A stretch of DNA of 64,000 bases from Macrotrachela quadricornifera (lineage: Eukaryota; Rotifera; Eurotatoria; Philodinida; Philodinidae): contig JAJEKB010021191.1 in NCBI GenBank assembly GCA_022393335.1, forward strand, positions 1,023,646-1,087,645, given 5' to 3'. Below the pieces are notes generated by a model, which had not been told where the DNA came from, searched no databases, and worked only from the letters and a program-made list of their open reading frames with translations. The translations under genes and the position numbers were made by a program. This document shows positions 35,506 through 46,715 of this stretch, piece by piece. Within the stretch, counting starts at the first letter, position 1. Each line of letters opens with the position of its first letter.

Positions 35506-38500
35506 ATGATCAGAAGTGTAATTTGTTCTTTCGCTTTCATTCTTCTCGCATAAATACTATTCATTATTCCTTTTTATTCTTCGAAAATTGATCGCTTTTT
35601 TATTTTAGTGTTGCAAGTTTTACAACAACAACTCCTACTCAGCAGTTGAGTAAGTTTTATTTTAACGTGTCTTAGCCTCGGTAGATGTTAATTTAAAATC
35701 AGGTACATATGTAGTTACTTTGCATATAATATTTATTTGCATTAGAGTGGCACGTTAGTGATAAAGTTATACATAAATAAGTTGGTAGAATTACTTGTGA
35801 TCATTGATTAGAATAATCAAAATATAGAAAGTTAACTTAGTAGCGTAGTGATGTCTGACTCATGTAGACCAAAAAAGCACTATGCCAATGTATAACCGAA
35901 TTGTGTTTTTTAAATTTAAAAAATATCGAAGTTTGTTTGATAGGATAGATTATTAAATAACAAATGACCAATAATTTATTTTAGTTATGCTCTTTAGTGT
36001 AAGACTATTTTGTTAACAAAAAACAGCTATTATTCAATTGAAAATAAAAGAAGATGAATAAATTTTGACAAGAACAAGAATGAGATCTAGGCTTTTCACG
36101 GTTTAAAAGAAGTGATGAAATTACATCGAAGAATATATAAAAAAAAATTCTGAAAAGTGTTCTCAAGATTATTCGATAGGTCTCGAAAAGACAAAATATT
36201 GCACAAATTAAAAATTTTGCTTATTTTAATATTCATAAGTCCATTAGAATCGCCAACTAAAGATCTATCAATGATGCAAATCCAAAGTTATTAGCTTTAG
36301 CTAATTATTAGTTATAAATATTTTACTGTAAGTTCGTGGCTGATTTCTTACCGAAAATCGGATATTTATAAGAGCCTTAACGAGGGAAATTTCTCAGAAA
36401 ATGTGTCATACAGATTGGATGAAGTTTCATCGTTTGTTTTAAACGATGGAAGCCGCTGATTACCATCCTGGTCCTATGAAAAAATGTTACAAAAAAATTC
36501 CATTCACTTTGATTTTGAGAGTAGACGTAAGAGTGAACACGAATTTTTAAGAGCATCTTCAAACAAACAACATTACTATAATAATTAAAAGAATTTACTC
36601 TCAATTTCCAAACTGTTATCCTTGTTTTTATTTGTCTAAATCATTAGTTTAGTATAATATTATTGTATTAATACAATCAGTGTCAATTTCGTCGTTGCGT
36701 TGGAAAGTTCAAGCCTCAATTGGAAAAAAAGATTTGTTATAATCGATTTTAATTTCAATTCCAGTCTCAAATAGTTCGAAATCAAGACTTCACACGTGTG
36801 GATTCTAAACAGTACCGAATCATTTTTTTGTTCTAAATTTGTGCGGAGGGTGAGGGAGCTGATTCAAGAGATTTACATAAGATATCCTTTTAAAGGAAAT
36901 TTCAAGAAAAATGTTTAGCATATTCGTTGAGCAACCGAACACTATAATAAGGCTTAAAAACCTATCAAGCTATCCAGACCAATTTATTTTTGCAGAGTAA
37001 GCTATTATTTCCCTTATATTTCGCTTTTATGATTAAGCTAAGCGAAGCCCAATAGGTAAGGGGTTAATTGTAAAGAAAAATCGAATCTATTTTATTTCAT
37101 AGAAGTAATAATTAGTTTAAATAATACTACAGATGAAATTGATGATTATACAAGAATTTAAGCAGATTTAAATGTACTTGAAGTATCAATGAAAATGTCT
37201 CTCCCGCCACGTTCTCGTATTTCTACTACATCAAGACAGTTTGATTGTTCATCATATATTCATCATAATGGAGTATGTGTTCTTGTTGGACAATCAATTA
37301 ATTGTCATTGTTTACCTGGTTTTGTTGGTACTCGATGTCAAATAGCACATACGATTTCAAAAAACAAAAGAAATTGCTTGAATATTATATTTTTCAGAAG
37401 GATTTGCCATTACTACCAGGAGCACCTGTGCCGAACTGAACTATTGTGCGAATGGTGTTTGTGTCGATACGCCTCTTTTTACTCATATATGTATCTGTAA
37501 TACTGGCTGGACTGGAGATTTTTGCGATTATCCAAGTAATATTAAAGCATAAAAATATACAGCAAAATGTCATTTCTTAATTTCTGATAGATATAACCAC
37601 CACAGTGATCCCATCTACTGGCAAACTATGTACAACAAATCTCTGTCAAAACGGAGCAACATGCCTCACTACATCTGGTGGTGGCTTTCGATGCGTCTGC
37701 GGAACAGGCTACACCGGTAGCTTATGTACAACGCCTGGTAATTTATCATAAAGAATAACATTGAAATATCACTTATATCGGTCATTTCTTCTTTCTATTC
37801 TTCATGTAAAGTTACTGGAACAACTCCAGGTTGTGGCTCTTCCAATCCTTGTTTTCTTTCAATCCATTGAAATGAAAAAAAATCCAAACTCGCCAGAATA
37901 TGCTTTGTTTTTTTCCAAGAGTTCATCCATCAATGAGGCTTTTTGCCAAGATTTGAAATCTAGAGAATCTTCGAACATACTGTCTGTATATATTAGAAGA
38001 GAGATCTAGATTAGTGCATGCATGAAGTTTCAGTAATAGCAGGTGTTAGTGAAAATATCAGTGATGACTAATATTGGGCGTTTTCGAGGGCTATGCAAAA
38101 TATCGATTTCATTTTTTTCTAATTAATAGTAATTTATGAGAAAAAGGAAAAAGTGCTTAAAAGAAACATTTTTTATTAAGCTCGAAGGGGCAGAATGGGT
38201 TTTTCGTTGAAACTCCTGCTGCTATTTCCTTCACCGTCTTTTCTTCTCATCGATCGTATTGCTTCATTCAGCAAGAGTTTGAGTGAAGATAAGTTTGCAA
38301 AGAATTCAGAACTTTGTAGGATGGGTAGACACTGAGGACAATGAAGATCCTTGTGGTAGACTATTACGATGAAGCAAAATAAAAGTTTTGTGATACTTAT
38401 TTTTTTTTACTTTAAGTATCGCCACCAGTATCTGCTGTTCACATTCATCCAAATGCAAGATGGAAACAGAATGGTCTCACTGTTGCTGGAGGAAACGGAT

Positions 38501-39355
38501 ATGGCAATGGAACCAATCAACTCTTTAGTCCATACGGTCTATATGTCGACGATGATCAAACAATTTACGTCGCTGATGGAATAAATTACCGTATTGTGCA
38601 ATGGAAATATGGTGCGACGAGTGGTCGAGTGGTTGCCGGTGGAACTACAGAAGGAAATGGAGCTCATCAGTTAAAATACCCCGCAAAATGTGATTGTCGA
38701 CAAAAAGAGAGATAGTCTCATCATCGCTGATACGGGAAATAGACGAGTAGTACGATGGCCTCGTCAAAATGGTATTAGTGGAGAAACAATCATCTCAAAC
38801 ATTGATTGCCGTGGTTTGATAATGGACGAGAATAAATCTCTCTATATTGTTGATATTGGAAAAAATGAAGTGAGACGATATCCAACTGGTGATACTCAAG
38901 GAACAGTGGTTGCCGGTGGAAATGGAAATGGAAATCGTCTCGATCAACTCTCTTATCCTTGGTACGTATTTGTCGATCGAGATCATTCAATATACGTGTC
39001 TGATTTCAATAATCATCGTGTGATGAAATGGGAAGTAGGTGCAAAAGAGGGCATTGTTGTAGCTGGTGGTCAAGGAATAGGAAATAGTCTTACACAATTA
39101 AATGGTCCTACAGGGATCGTTGTCGATCAATTGGGTACTGTTTATGTGGCTGATTTAGGAAATAATCGAATCATGCGTTGGCCAAAAGGAGCTACCCAGG
39201 GAAGTATCATTGTTGGTGGAAATAGTCCAGGAAATCTACCGAATCAATTAAGTGCTCCCGTTGGTTTATCATTCGATCGACACGGCAATCTTTATGTCGG
39301 CGATTACCACAATCATCGAGTACAAAAATTTTTACTCGAACACGCAACAAATTAA
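35506..39355 (+). pseudogene. secreted EGF-like plus NHL-repeat protein, apparently decaying
   Basis: Exon 1 (35506-35549) starts a signal peptide, MIRSVICSFAFILLA. Exon 2 (35609-35649) continues VASFTTTTPTQQL. EGF-like exons follow at about 37165-37350 (HHNGVC ... CHCLPGFVGTRC), 37398-37535 (NYCANGVC ... CICNTGWTGDFC) and 37591-37737 (NLCQNGATC ... CVCGTGYTGSLC), all phase 1. The last exon (38417-39355) holds about six NHL repeats of the VDxxxxIYVADxxNxRIxxW type, forming an extracellular beta-propeller. Three defects are seen. The exon-1 donor reads AT instead of GT, the first EGF exon has no GT donor, and one extra A in an AAAA run near 38686 shifts the frame inside the NHL part. A broken fourth EGF start lies at ~37806-37860. 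Such proteins are common in bdelloids. The frameshift alone could be a sequencing error, but the three defects together favour a pseudogene. Confidence 0.7.
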
Positions 39356-40088
39356 TGCTGTTTATTTGTTTATGTGATTGAAAATAATTTGCATTGAATA
39401 AAGAATATTAATTCTTGATCATTTACTAAATGTAATAGATAATTACATGCGCAAAGCGCAACCAGAAAACTGTCCTTGGTGGTGGCCAGGTCATGAACGA
39501 CGATTGTGCCTCAAGAGTAGAGATTTAAGCGAGAGAATGCCTTTCGCTCTATTCGAAAGATGAACTGGGAATGATAGACCGTGAGTGAAGCACTACTAAA
39601 CGATCATTCAAATGAAGTGAAGGATATGAAAGGGAAGGTAGAAATGGAGACTGCTTCCTTGATAATCTCAGTAGTATTGTCGACGAATGGATGACCTCTC
39701 TCTCACTTTCGTTCAACCCTATTTATCGATGTTCGTCTGCTCTGTTCGCGCTCAGATTGATCAGAGAGATAGACAGATTACCATTGGAGTTGGAAGATAC
39801 TAATTCATTTCATATATAATTTAGAATTTATCAATAAACACTCAATGCGAAGGTAGATCCATAAAAGTTTCTGCTGCTAAAACTTGAAAAATGCTGTTTT
39901 TTTAGTTAGTACTATGTTTTCTTGTAAAAAAGTGTCTTTACTTATTTCAAATATAGACACATCTATCTTTATAATGGGTCGATCTTATATTTTGTTGTAT
40001 TCTTTCTTTTTCATCATTGTTTATAGTTTGTGCATATTTCTCGTCGATCAAGAAATATCATCACAGAATACAAAAATAAGATGCTCAA
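39356..40088. other. intergenic, nothing recognised
   Basis: A GC-richer patch at 39440-39780 has a 38-codon frame (MRKAQPENCPWWWPGHERR) that may be chance. No family is recognised. Confidence 0.35.
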
Positions 40089-40600
40089 ATGTCTCAAGTA
40101 GTTTTAAAGATTATCTTCTTAAACCTGAAATATTACGTTTGGTTATGGAATTTGATTTTGAACATCCATCTGAAGGTTTCATATAAGAAAGAAAAAAAAA
40201 TGTTCTATTTTAAAATTATTTATTTCATAGTTCAACGTTAATCAATTTCACAAGATATTCTTGGTGTAGACATTGTATGTCAGGCCGAATCGGGTATGAG
40301 TAAAACAACTGTTCTTATACTTGTAACATTTCAACAACTTAAAACTGTTGATAGTCATGAAGATATTTTAAAAAACATTTGTCCACATATTGTTGTTGGA
40401 ATACCTGGCCAAATTTGTGCCTTCAGCAAAAAAGAAAAGCACTTAATTTACATTATGTTTAACATTTTATTATTGATGAATATGATAGAATGCTTGAACT
40501 ACTTAGTCAAAAAAAGAATATTTTATTTATTAATTTATGCAAATCTTTTCTACAAATGTAATTGTAGATATTCATCAAGATATTTATAGAATGAGTAGTG
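40089..40600 (+). pseudogene. UAP56/DDX39-type DEAD-box helicase, unprocessed pseudogene fragment
   Basis: The plus strand reads SSFKDYLLKPEILRLVMEFD and FEHPSE, the start of the UAP56 helicase core (Q-motif region). After an intron-like gap (donor GTTTCAT, acceptor TTTCATAG at ~40230) it continues ISQDILGVDIVCQAESGMSK, the motif I region. Here the Walker A GMGKT has become GMSKT, preceded by an in-frame stop. About 50 residues expected between motif I and the ICPHIVVGIPG block are missing. Further frame changes lead to DEYDRMLELL, the DEAD-box motif II region (DECD in the functional protein). The retained intron argues against retrocopying. In its functional form UAP56 acts in splicing and mRNA export. 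Confidence 0.8.
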
Positions 40601-41439
40601 CTCATAGCTACGACTCACTTGACTCTCGACTTAAATTTATCTAATCATTATCTATTAATTCTGTTGAAACTTTCTATTTGGCAACTGTCTTTGTTCAAAC
40701 ACACATGTTAAGAAAACTCTAATTTCTCCATTGACAAATATTTGATATTCGTATTCTCTAATGTAAAGCGTTTTAGGCAGCTCCTAGTTAGTGGTCGACA
40801 TCCCCCCAGTCCACCACTTTCGACTGGTCGTTGCAATCAACTACGAAATATCTATTGTTCTCGAAACTATTCACCGGTTCTCTTGATCGACGTAGACCAA
40901 ATGACATTTTTTTAGGTGCCGACATGATATTCAAATGTCTCGACTCCAAAAAACCCGGAAAAAAACTTTATGGAGGATGACTATTTACCAAAAATAGTAG
41001 ACCTTCTTTTTTAATCCAGCAACAAACATATATGCACACGTACCCACTTGTTTTATTTGATATGATTCTCTGTTCAGGTGAAAAATACCAGTCCTTTCTA
41101 GCAGAAGTCGAAATTCCTTGACAATTTTCTTGCGGCAAGAAGGAACGAGACATTGGCTAGCACTAGTTTTCCACTTGCATCATTTAACGATCTTATGTAA
41201 ACTGTCTAATTTTCTGCGTAATATCTCGAAGAACGCCAAATAAAAAGTGCAACCGAGTTTTTACTAACCAAGATACGCCTACAAAAATTTTCATACCCTT
41301 AAACGTACATAGATTTCAAAATCATATATTTCCTTTCTTTTACCCATTCAGAAACAGAAATCATGGAGAAACGAGATTTCATATTCATCATCGCTGACTA
41401 CTCATTGCCTAGCATAAAAAGTCCTTCAAATAAAAAGTA
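40601..41439. other. intergenic, nothing recognised
   Basis: No gene or clear repeat was seen. Confidence 0.35.
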
Positions 41440-41870
41440 GAGGCTGAAAAAGCCAATTGCTCGAGTCTTTGATTTCCAGGAACGCTATTGATTGAAAATC
41501 TGAGATCAAAATTCTTGGTATGACAGGTTTTTGATTTTCAAGAACCTCTATTGCCAAAAGTCCAAGACCCAATACTATTGATTGATTGATTTCCAAGCTT
41601 AGAAAAATCTCAATAGCCAAAAGCTAGGGATTGAACAACTCTGATTGGCCAGTATTCGAAGCTACGAAAATCTGATTCATCAAAAGCCTACCGCTGAAAA
41701 AACGTGATTGGCTGCTATCGAATCTGCAAAACTCCGATGAGTCGAAAGCTTGAGATCGAAAGGCTCTAATTGGTGAAAAACATGGGATTGAAAGCTCGAA
41801 TTGATTGGTTTTTGAAGATACAAAAATCCCATTAGTTGAAAAGCTTTTATTGAGTCGAGTTTGTGAGGAA
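41440..41870. repeat. degenerate ~62-66 bp minisatellite
   Basis: Units built around GATTGGCC/GATTGGCTG, then TCGAANCTRCRAAAATC and TCRAAAGCYT, recur about six times with strong divergence. Open frames over the array are not conserved between units. Confidence 0.5.
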
Positions 41871-41950
41871 AATATTAATTTAGGTCGTTTGTTCGTCGTT
41901 TTGGCCTTCGACCCGCCACAAGACCACACACAAACTATTTTGTTTCATAT

Positions 41951-41981
41951 CATCCTCACCCTCACCCTCACCCCACCCTCA
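41951..41981 (-). repeat. CCCTCA hexamer tract
   Basis: ATCCTCACCCTCACCCTCAC followed by CCCACCCTCAAG, about four to five hexamers, on the strand opposite to the tracts at 26939 and 51330. Confidence 0.7.
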
Positions 41982-42098
41982 AGATTGTTTCATTTATTGA
42001 AATCTAATTGTCGATGAGACTTTATCAGAGAGAAAAGCATCGAATGGTCTACCTACTTACTAAACATTAAATATAAAGTGCATTGCTCACATATGACA

Positions 42099-42240
42099 AT
42101 ATTTACAAGTGATAAACGTCATAAAATTGACACAACAAATAGAAATAATGAAAGAGATAAGATTGTAACGGCATTGTGAAGAATATAAAAAGTCACATTT
42201 TTTTCTCATTTTAACAAGAGTAGACACTTAAAACAAAAGT
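42099..42240 (+). promoter_or_regulatory. conserved promoter region of PPC-like receptor gene 1
   Basis: This ~140 bp closely matches 58148-58284 upstream of the paralogue. It includes ACAAGTGATAAACGTCATAA, GAAAGAGATAAGATT and the TATA-like AATATAAAAAGTCA, then TTTTAACAAGAGTAGACACT. Conservation exceeds that of the neighbouring flank, so it is probably the shared core promoter and 5' leader. Confidence 0.6.
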
Positions 42241-42267
42241 GACTTTTCAATATCAAAATCTATTCTC

Positions 42268-45200
42268 ATGCATCACACATTATTTTCTGGTTCAAGTCTC
42301 TTCACTTTTCTAATCGTTGGATTAGTTTTCGCATTATTTCCAAGTAAGAATCTTAATCAATATATTTCAAAAATATACATGCTCATATAATCATCTCAGA
42401 TTAAGGTGTGAAAGATATTCCAAAGCATCTATAAAACTAATCTGATCCTCGAAATAAATATTCTGTTTCATCCACTTCCCTTCAGTTCTTGTTTTGAATT
42501 ATCAATATCCGATTTCATAAAACATAAAAATAGATTTTAGACGAAGATTTCACTATTTATTCGAGTTTTATGAAATATCTCAAGTCTTTCCATCAACAAA
42601 AATATCATTATCAAAGATAGAAACCGATTAGCTCCGATATATTTTCCAATAGTTGAAAAATTGATTGCTTGAAAACGTGAGAGTGATAATACGACATTTT
42701 CTGACAGGAAAAAAGTTAATCTCGCTAGAACATAACAAATTTTTACCATAATAGTTGTCGATGGATCTTTCAAACGAACTCTGGATCCCATTATAGATAG
42801 TGCCAAACCCTATTCAAGTTAAATTAATGTAAAAGTTCTCGGGACGACATCATACATAGTTTGATCTGATTAAGAGAAAAATTTTTTATTCGACAGTCAT
42901 CTTAACATTCAAGTTTGAACATATTAATGGTATCACATTATTTTCTTTACCAGATCCAAATCTGAAGTTTACTTCTGAATTGATCTATTGAATTAACTAT
43001 GTATTCACCTCCATTTTACTAAACAAATCTATAACAGAAAAGCCTGTAACTAAACTTGACTTCTGAATAAATCTCAAAAGATAATAATTATCATTTTGCG
43101 CATTCGGAATCAATACTTTATATAAATGATTCTATTCGATTTATTTAGCGACGACATTAGCTGATAGCTCATCGACTTATGTATCATCATCATCACATGT
43201 TACTACACCAGCCTCTGTATCCTCGACAACAAGTGCTCATTCATTGATGTATGGTGGCATCTTATCAGAGACCAGTCCAGTATTTAATCGTCCTAATGGT
43301 TCTGCCTCTGAATACTATTATTATCAAGCGATCCTAGTGTCAGTTTCTACATCTGGTATATATGTTTTCACAAGTAGCAGTCCATTTTTGTATACTTATG
43401 GTTATTTTTATTATGATCCTATTGATCTGTCCTATCCATCACGGAATTTGATTACTTCTGATTATAATAGTGCTGGAAGTGGACAGTTTCGAATCAATGC
43501 AACCCTACAATCGGGACGCAAATATATTTTAGTTGTTACATCGTATCTTCCAGCTAACACTGGAAGTTTTTTAATTACAGCCGTTGGACCAAATTACCTT
43601 AACTTAACTCCGTTTACACCAACAACAAGTAGACCAATAACTACACAAAGTACGTGAACTTAAGCATAAGTTGCAGTTTACAAAAATCATAGATAATGAG
43701 TAGTTAGAAAAGTATTTGTTTTTGATAGTATTTTGAAAATCTAAATCAAAAACAATCGACTTATCACCATGATACCTAATAGGCTTAATTATGTAATACA
43801 CATTTCTTATATCTTTAAGAAAAACTGAAATAAATGAATTTAAGCAGATTTATTGTCATTTTTAACAAAAAAAAATTCTAAACAAATTAATTCGCAAGAT
43901 GAGGTATGTGCAACGATGCAAATGTCTAAAATAACCAATACAATTTGCTATTAAAGTTATTATGAAAAGATAGAATATTGAATTACTACTATACAAAGTT
44001 TTTTATCAAATTGTTTTTTGAAATTTATTTAGCGACAAAATCAAGTGATATTTCAACATCATTCTCTGGTTATTTATCATCAAGTAGTGGATTCTTTTTT
44101 CGACCTGGTGGTTATACAACTAGCTTTTATTATTTTCAAGCAATTCGAGTAACAGTTCCCATAGCTGGTAGATATACATTCACAAGTAGTAGTACATTAG
44201 ATACATATGGTTATTTTTATTATGATCCAATTGATCCATCTTATCCATCTCAAAATTTGATCACATCTGATGATGATAGTGGGGGAAATAGACAATTTAG
44301 AATTAGTGTTAATCTCGATTCATTTCGTACATATGTTTTACTTGTTACAACATATCCTGCAACTACTAGTGGAAGTTATTCAGTTACTGCAGTTGGACCA
44401 GCGCGGGTCACTATGAATTCATTTACACCATCAACTAGTAGACCAATAAGCACAACAAGTAAGTCAATTAAAAACATTCATAGTTTTATTGCAAAGATGA
44501 TGATAATTCTCGAAAAAAAAACGTATTTTCCTGGGTAGAACAAAATTATTTCTTTGTCACTTCATACTCTACAGTGTCATTTTTACGTTTATTGGTTAAG
44601 TGGATTCAGTTTAGTCTTTCTTAGATTTTGCTTAATCAATTCTACATATCATATTGACTGTATTATATCGTATCTGACAAAGCCTTACTTTTATTTTCTA
44701 ACTTAATCAAACGTAAAAGTCTGAAAAATACATGTATATGCATGCATCATTATGATATACGATATATACATGTGCATAAAATATAACTAAGGGGAAATCA
44801 ATTAATTTTAAATTTAAAAAAATGAGTTTAACCATTTCAATTAATCAATCAAAAAAGTCTCATTTTATTTCTTTCACACTTAAGTTCAATTTTAAGTAAA
44901 TAGTTATAAGAAAATCATGCCAACTTTTCTAGAAAATAAATAAATACACTTCGATAGAAATACAAAATTCTTACGAGAAACGATAAAATAGGAAAACATT
45001 GTATGTCAACGCAGAATCTATTCAAAATTACCTTTCATAAATGCACTGATATGAAACCATATTTTTATCATATCGAATGATTATATTTTCGTTCTTGTTT
45101 TTTTCCATAGCTTATACATATTGTGGTAGTTCATGGACATGCACAGATAATACATTGACGATATTAAAATTTGTTGGTATTGGTCTTGCCTGTACCGCAA

Positions 45201-45445
45201 TATTTGTAAGTCTTCTTGGTTTTTGTGTACGACGACTTAATCGACGATCAAATGCTATCCAAGTAATACGTAATCCAAATGTACGACCACAAGTGTATGG
45301 TACAATGAATAACAATAGAAATGTATCAAGAACAAATGGAGTGTCACCTACTTATGTAGAAGAACCACCTCCAACATATGATTTTGCTGTAGAAGATTTA
45401 AAAATAAAGAATCAAATTCAATCCGAACCTATTCAAACAGTGTAA
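42268..45445 (+). CDS. single-pass receptor-like protein with two PPC-like ectodomains, 445 aa
   Basis: Four exons (42268-42343, 43149-43649, 44033-44458, 45111-45445) join in phase 1 throughout. Exon 1 is a signal peptide (MHHTLFSGSS ... GLVFALFP). Exon 2 has a Ser/Thr-rich spacer, then domain 1 (residues ~60-190). Exon 3 encodes domain 2 (~195-330). Both domains share YYYYQAI/YYFQAI, YTFTSSS, DTYGYFYYDP, YPSQNLITSDDDSGG and a final GP. This is the beta-sandwich pattern of bacterial pre-peptidase C-terminal (PPC) domains, in which DxD-type acidic loops may bind calcium. Exon 4 has a short CGSSWTC loop, a membrane helix (FVGIGLACTAIFVSLLGFCV), an Arg-rich stop-transfer segment and a tail with SPTYVEEPPPTYDF. 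The tail's PPxY motif is of the kind that recruits WW-domain proteins such as Nedd4-type ligases. Symmetrical phase-1 exons suggest domain-exon duplication. The ligand is unknown. Confidence 0.75.
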
Positions 45446-46278
45446 ATAACTTTAAGTTTTCATTATATTCAAAACAAAAGAATTTTATTTTTTTGTAATT
45501 TTATTTCTTAATAATTCTTTAGTAATTTTTTTTTACATTAAATGTAATCTATGAATGAATAAGTATTTTAAAATTTATCCTTTTTTATTATAAATGATAT
45601 TAATTAACAAAGACAACATTGATCAACTTAATCTATTTCCATCTTTTAATATAATTCAATTTTATTTTATTATTTCCAGTACATCATTAAAATTTGTAAA
45701 TGTTTCATTCATATTCAAATCCTCTAGTAACTACATGGAACACTACAAAAGTTTCTGCGGCTGGCTCTTTGAAAAGCCTTAGTTTGAGTTCAATTATTCT
45801 GTTATGTAGCTTACCATTTCTTTTATGTTAGTGCACGTAACCTGCTAACGAATGACCTATCATAAATAGGGTAACTTTACAATTACATTTTCTATGTTAA
45901 AAAATCGACACTACGAAAAACAACATTTTTTTGATAACAGACGAATTCATTTTATTCTTATTTTATCTTGACGTTACCTGATATTGTCCATTAAACAAAA
46001 AACAAAACATACTACAAGATGCAGCGTGGAAAGCTCTACAATTTATCCAAGACAGCTTATTTTACAATTACATTTCTTTATTTTGAAAAGAAAAAGTACA
46101 TAATCAATATAAGCTTTATCTCGCAGATTGTAAAGTTTTTCATGTTGCATCTTTTGGCATATTTTGTTTTTTTTTTAGTACAACATTTTTGATAATGAAA
46201 ATTTTTGTCAAATATATTGCGCATGGATAAATTGTATATTACTCACGTAAAAGAAATGGTAGATTGCAGCACTGTACA
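45446..46278. other. intergenic, nothing recognised
   Basis: 3' flank of the receptor-like gene. 45446-45560 resembles 62259-62380, the 3' flank of the paralogue. No other gene is seen. Confidence 0.45.
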
Positions 46279-46715
46279 AGACCTACGAGAGAAACTTCTC
46301 AATTGTCAAATCGCTTTAGAGTTCAAATAATATCCTGAAAGTTTCAGCTCAAAAGACCTTTCCCTTCTCGAGATATTAGTTTTCCAAAAATACAAAATTC
46401 TAGTATTTTGACTGGTTTTTTGGGAGATTAATATCTCAAGATGAGAAAGGTCTTTTGAAGTGAAACTTTCAGGATATTTCATTCATACTGAGACCTATCT
46501 ACGGTTGAAATCTCAGATCGAAATATCGTCATTCAATTTTTGGGTATATTGTATGCCATAGGCTAAAATTACAGTAAAATGCCCATAACTTCAAACAGAA
46601 AGCCTATGGGCACTCAATATTGTGAGATTTTTCATACTTCATTGGGGTCTGCCTTATAGATATTGTTTGAACTCTAAAGCGATTTGACAGTTGGGAAGGT
46701 TCCCTCGTCAGTTTT
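46279..46715. mobile_element. foldback element with nested inverted repeats
   Basis: The outer arms are GTCAAATCGCTTTAGAGTTC (near 46299) and GAACTCTAAAGCGATTTGAC (near 46669). An inner pair is TATCCTGAAAGTTTCAGCTC against GTGAAACTTTCAGGATAT, each followed inwards by matching AAAGACCTTT/AAAGGTCTTTT and GAGATATTA/TAATATCTC. It has no coding capacity. Confidence 0.65.

Noticed and set aside
39449..39565. 38-codon frame MRKAQPENCPWWWPGHERR
   Set aside because: Too short and without context, although the local sequence is richer in GC than its surroundings.
40296..40589. 97-codon frame as a separate gene
   Set aside because: Its first half is the middle of the UAP56 pseudogene; its start is only an internal methionine.
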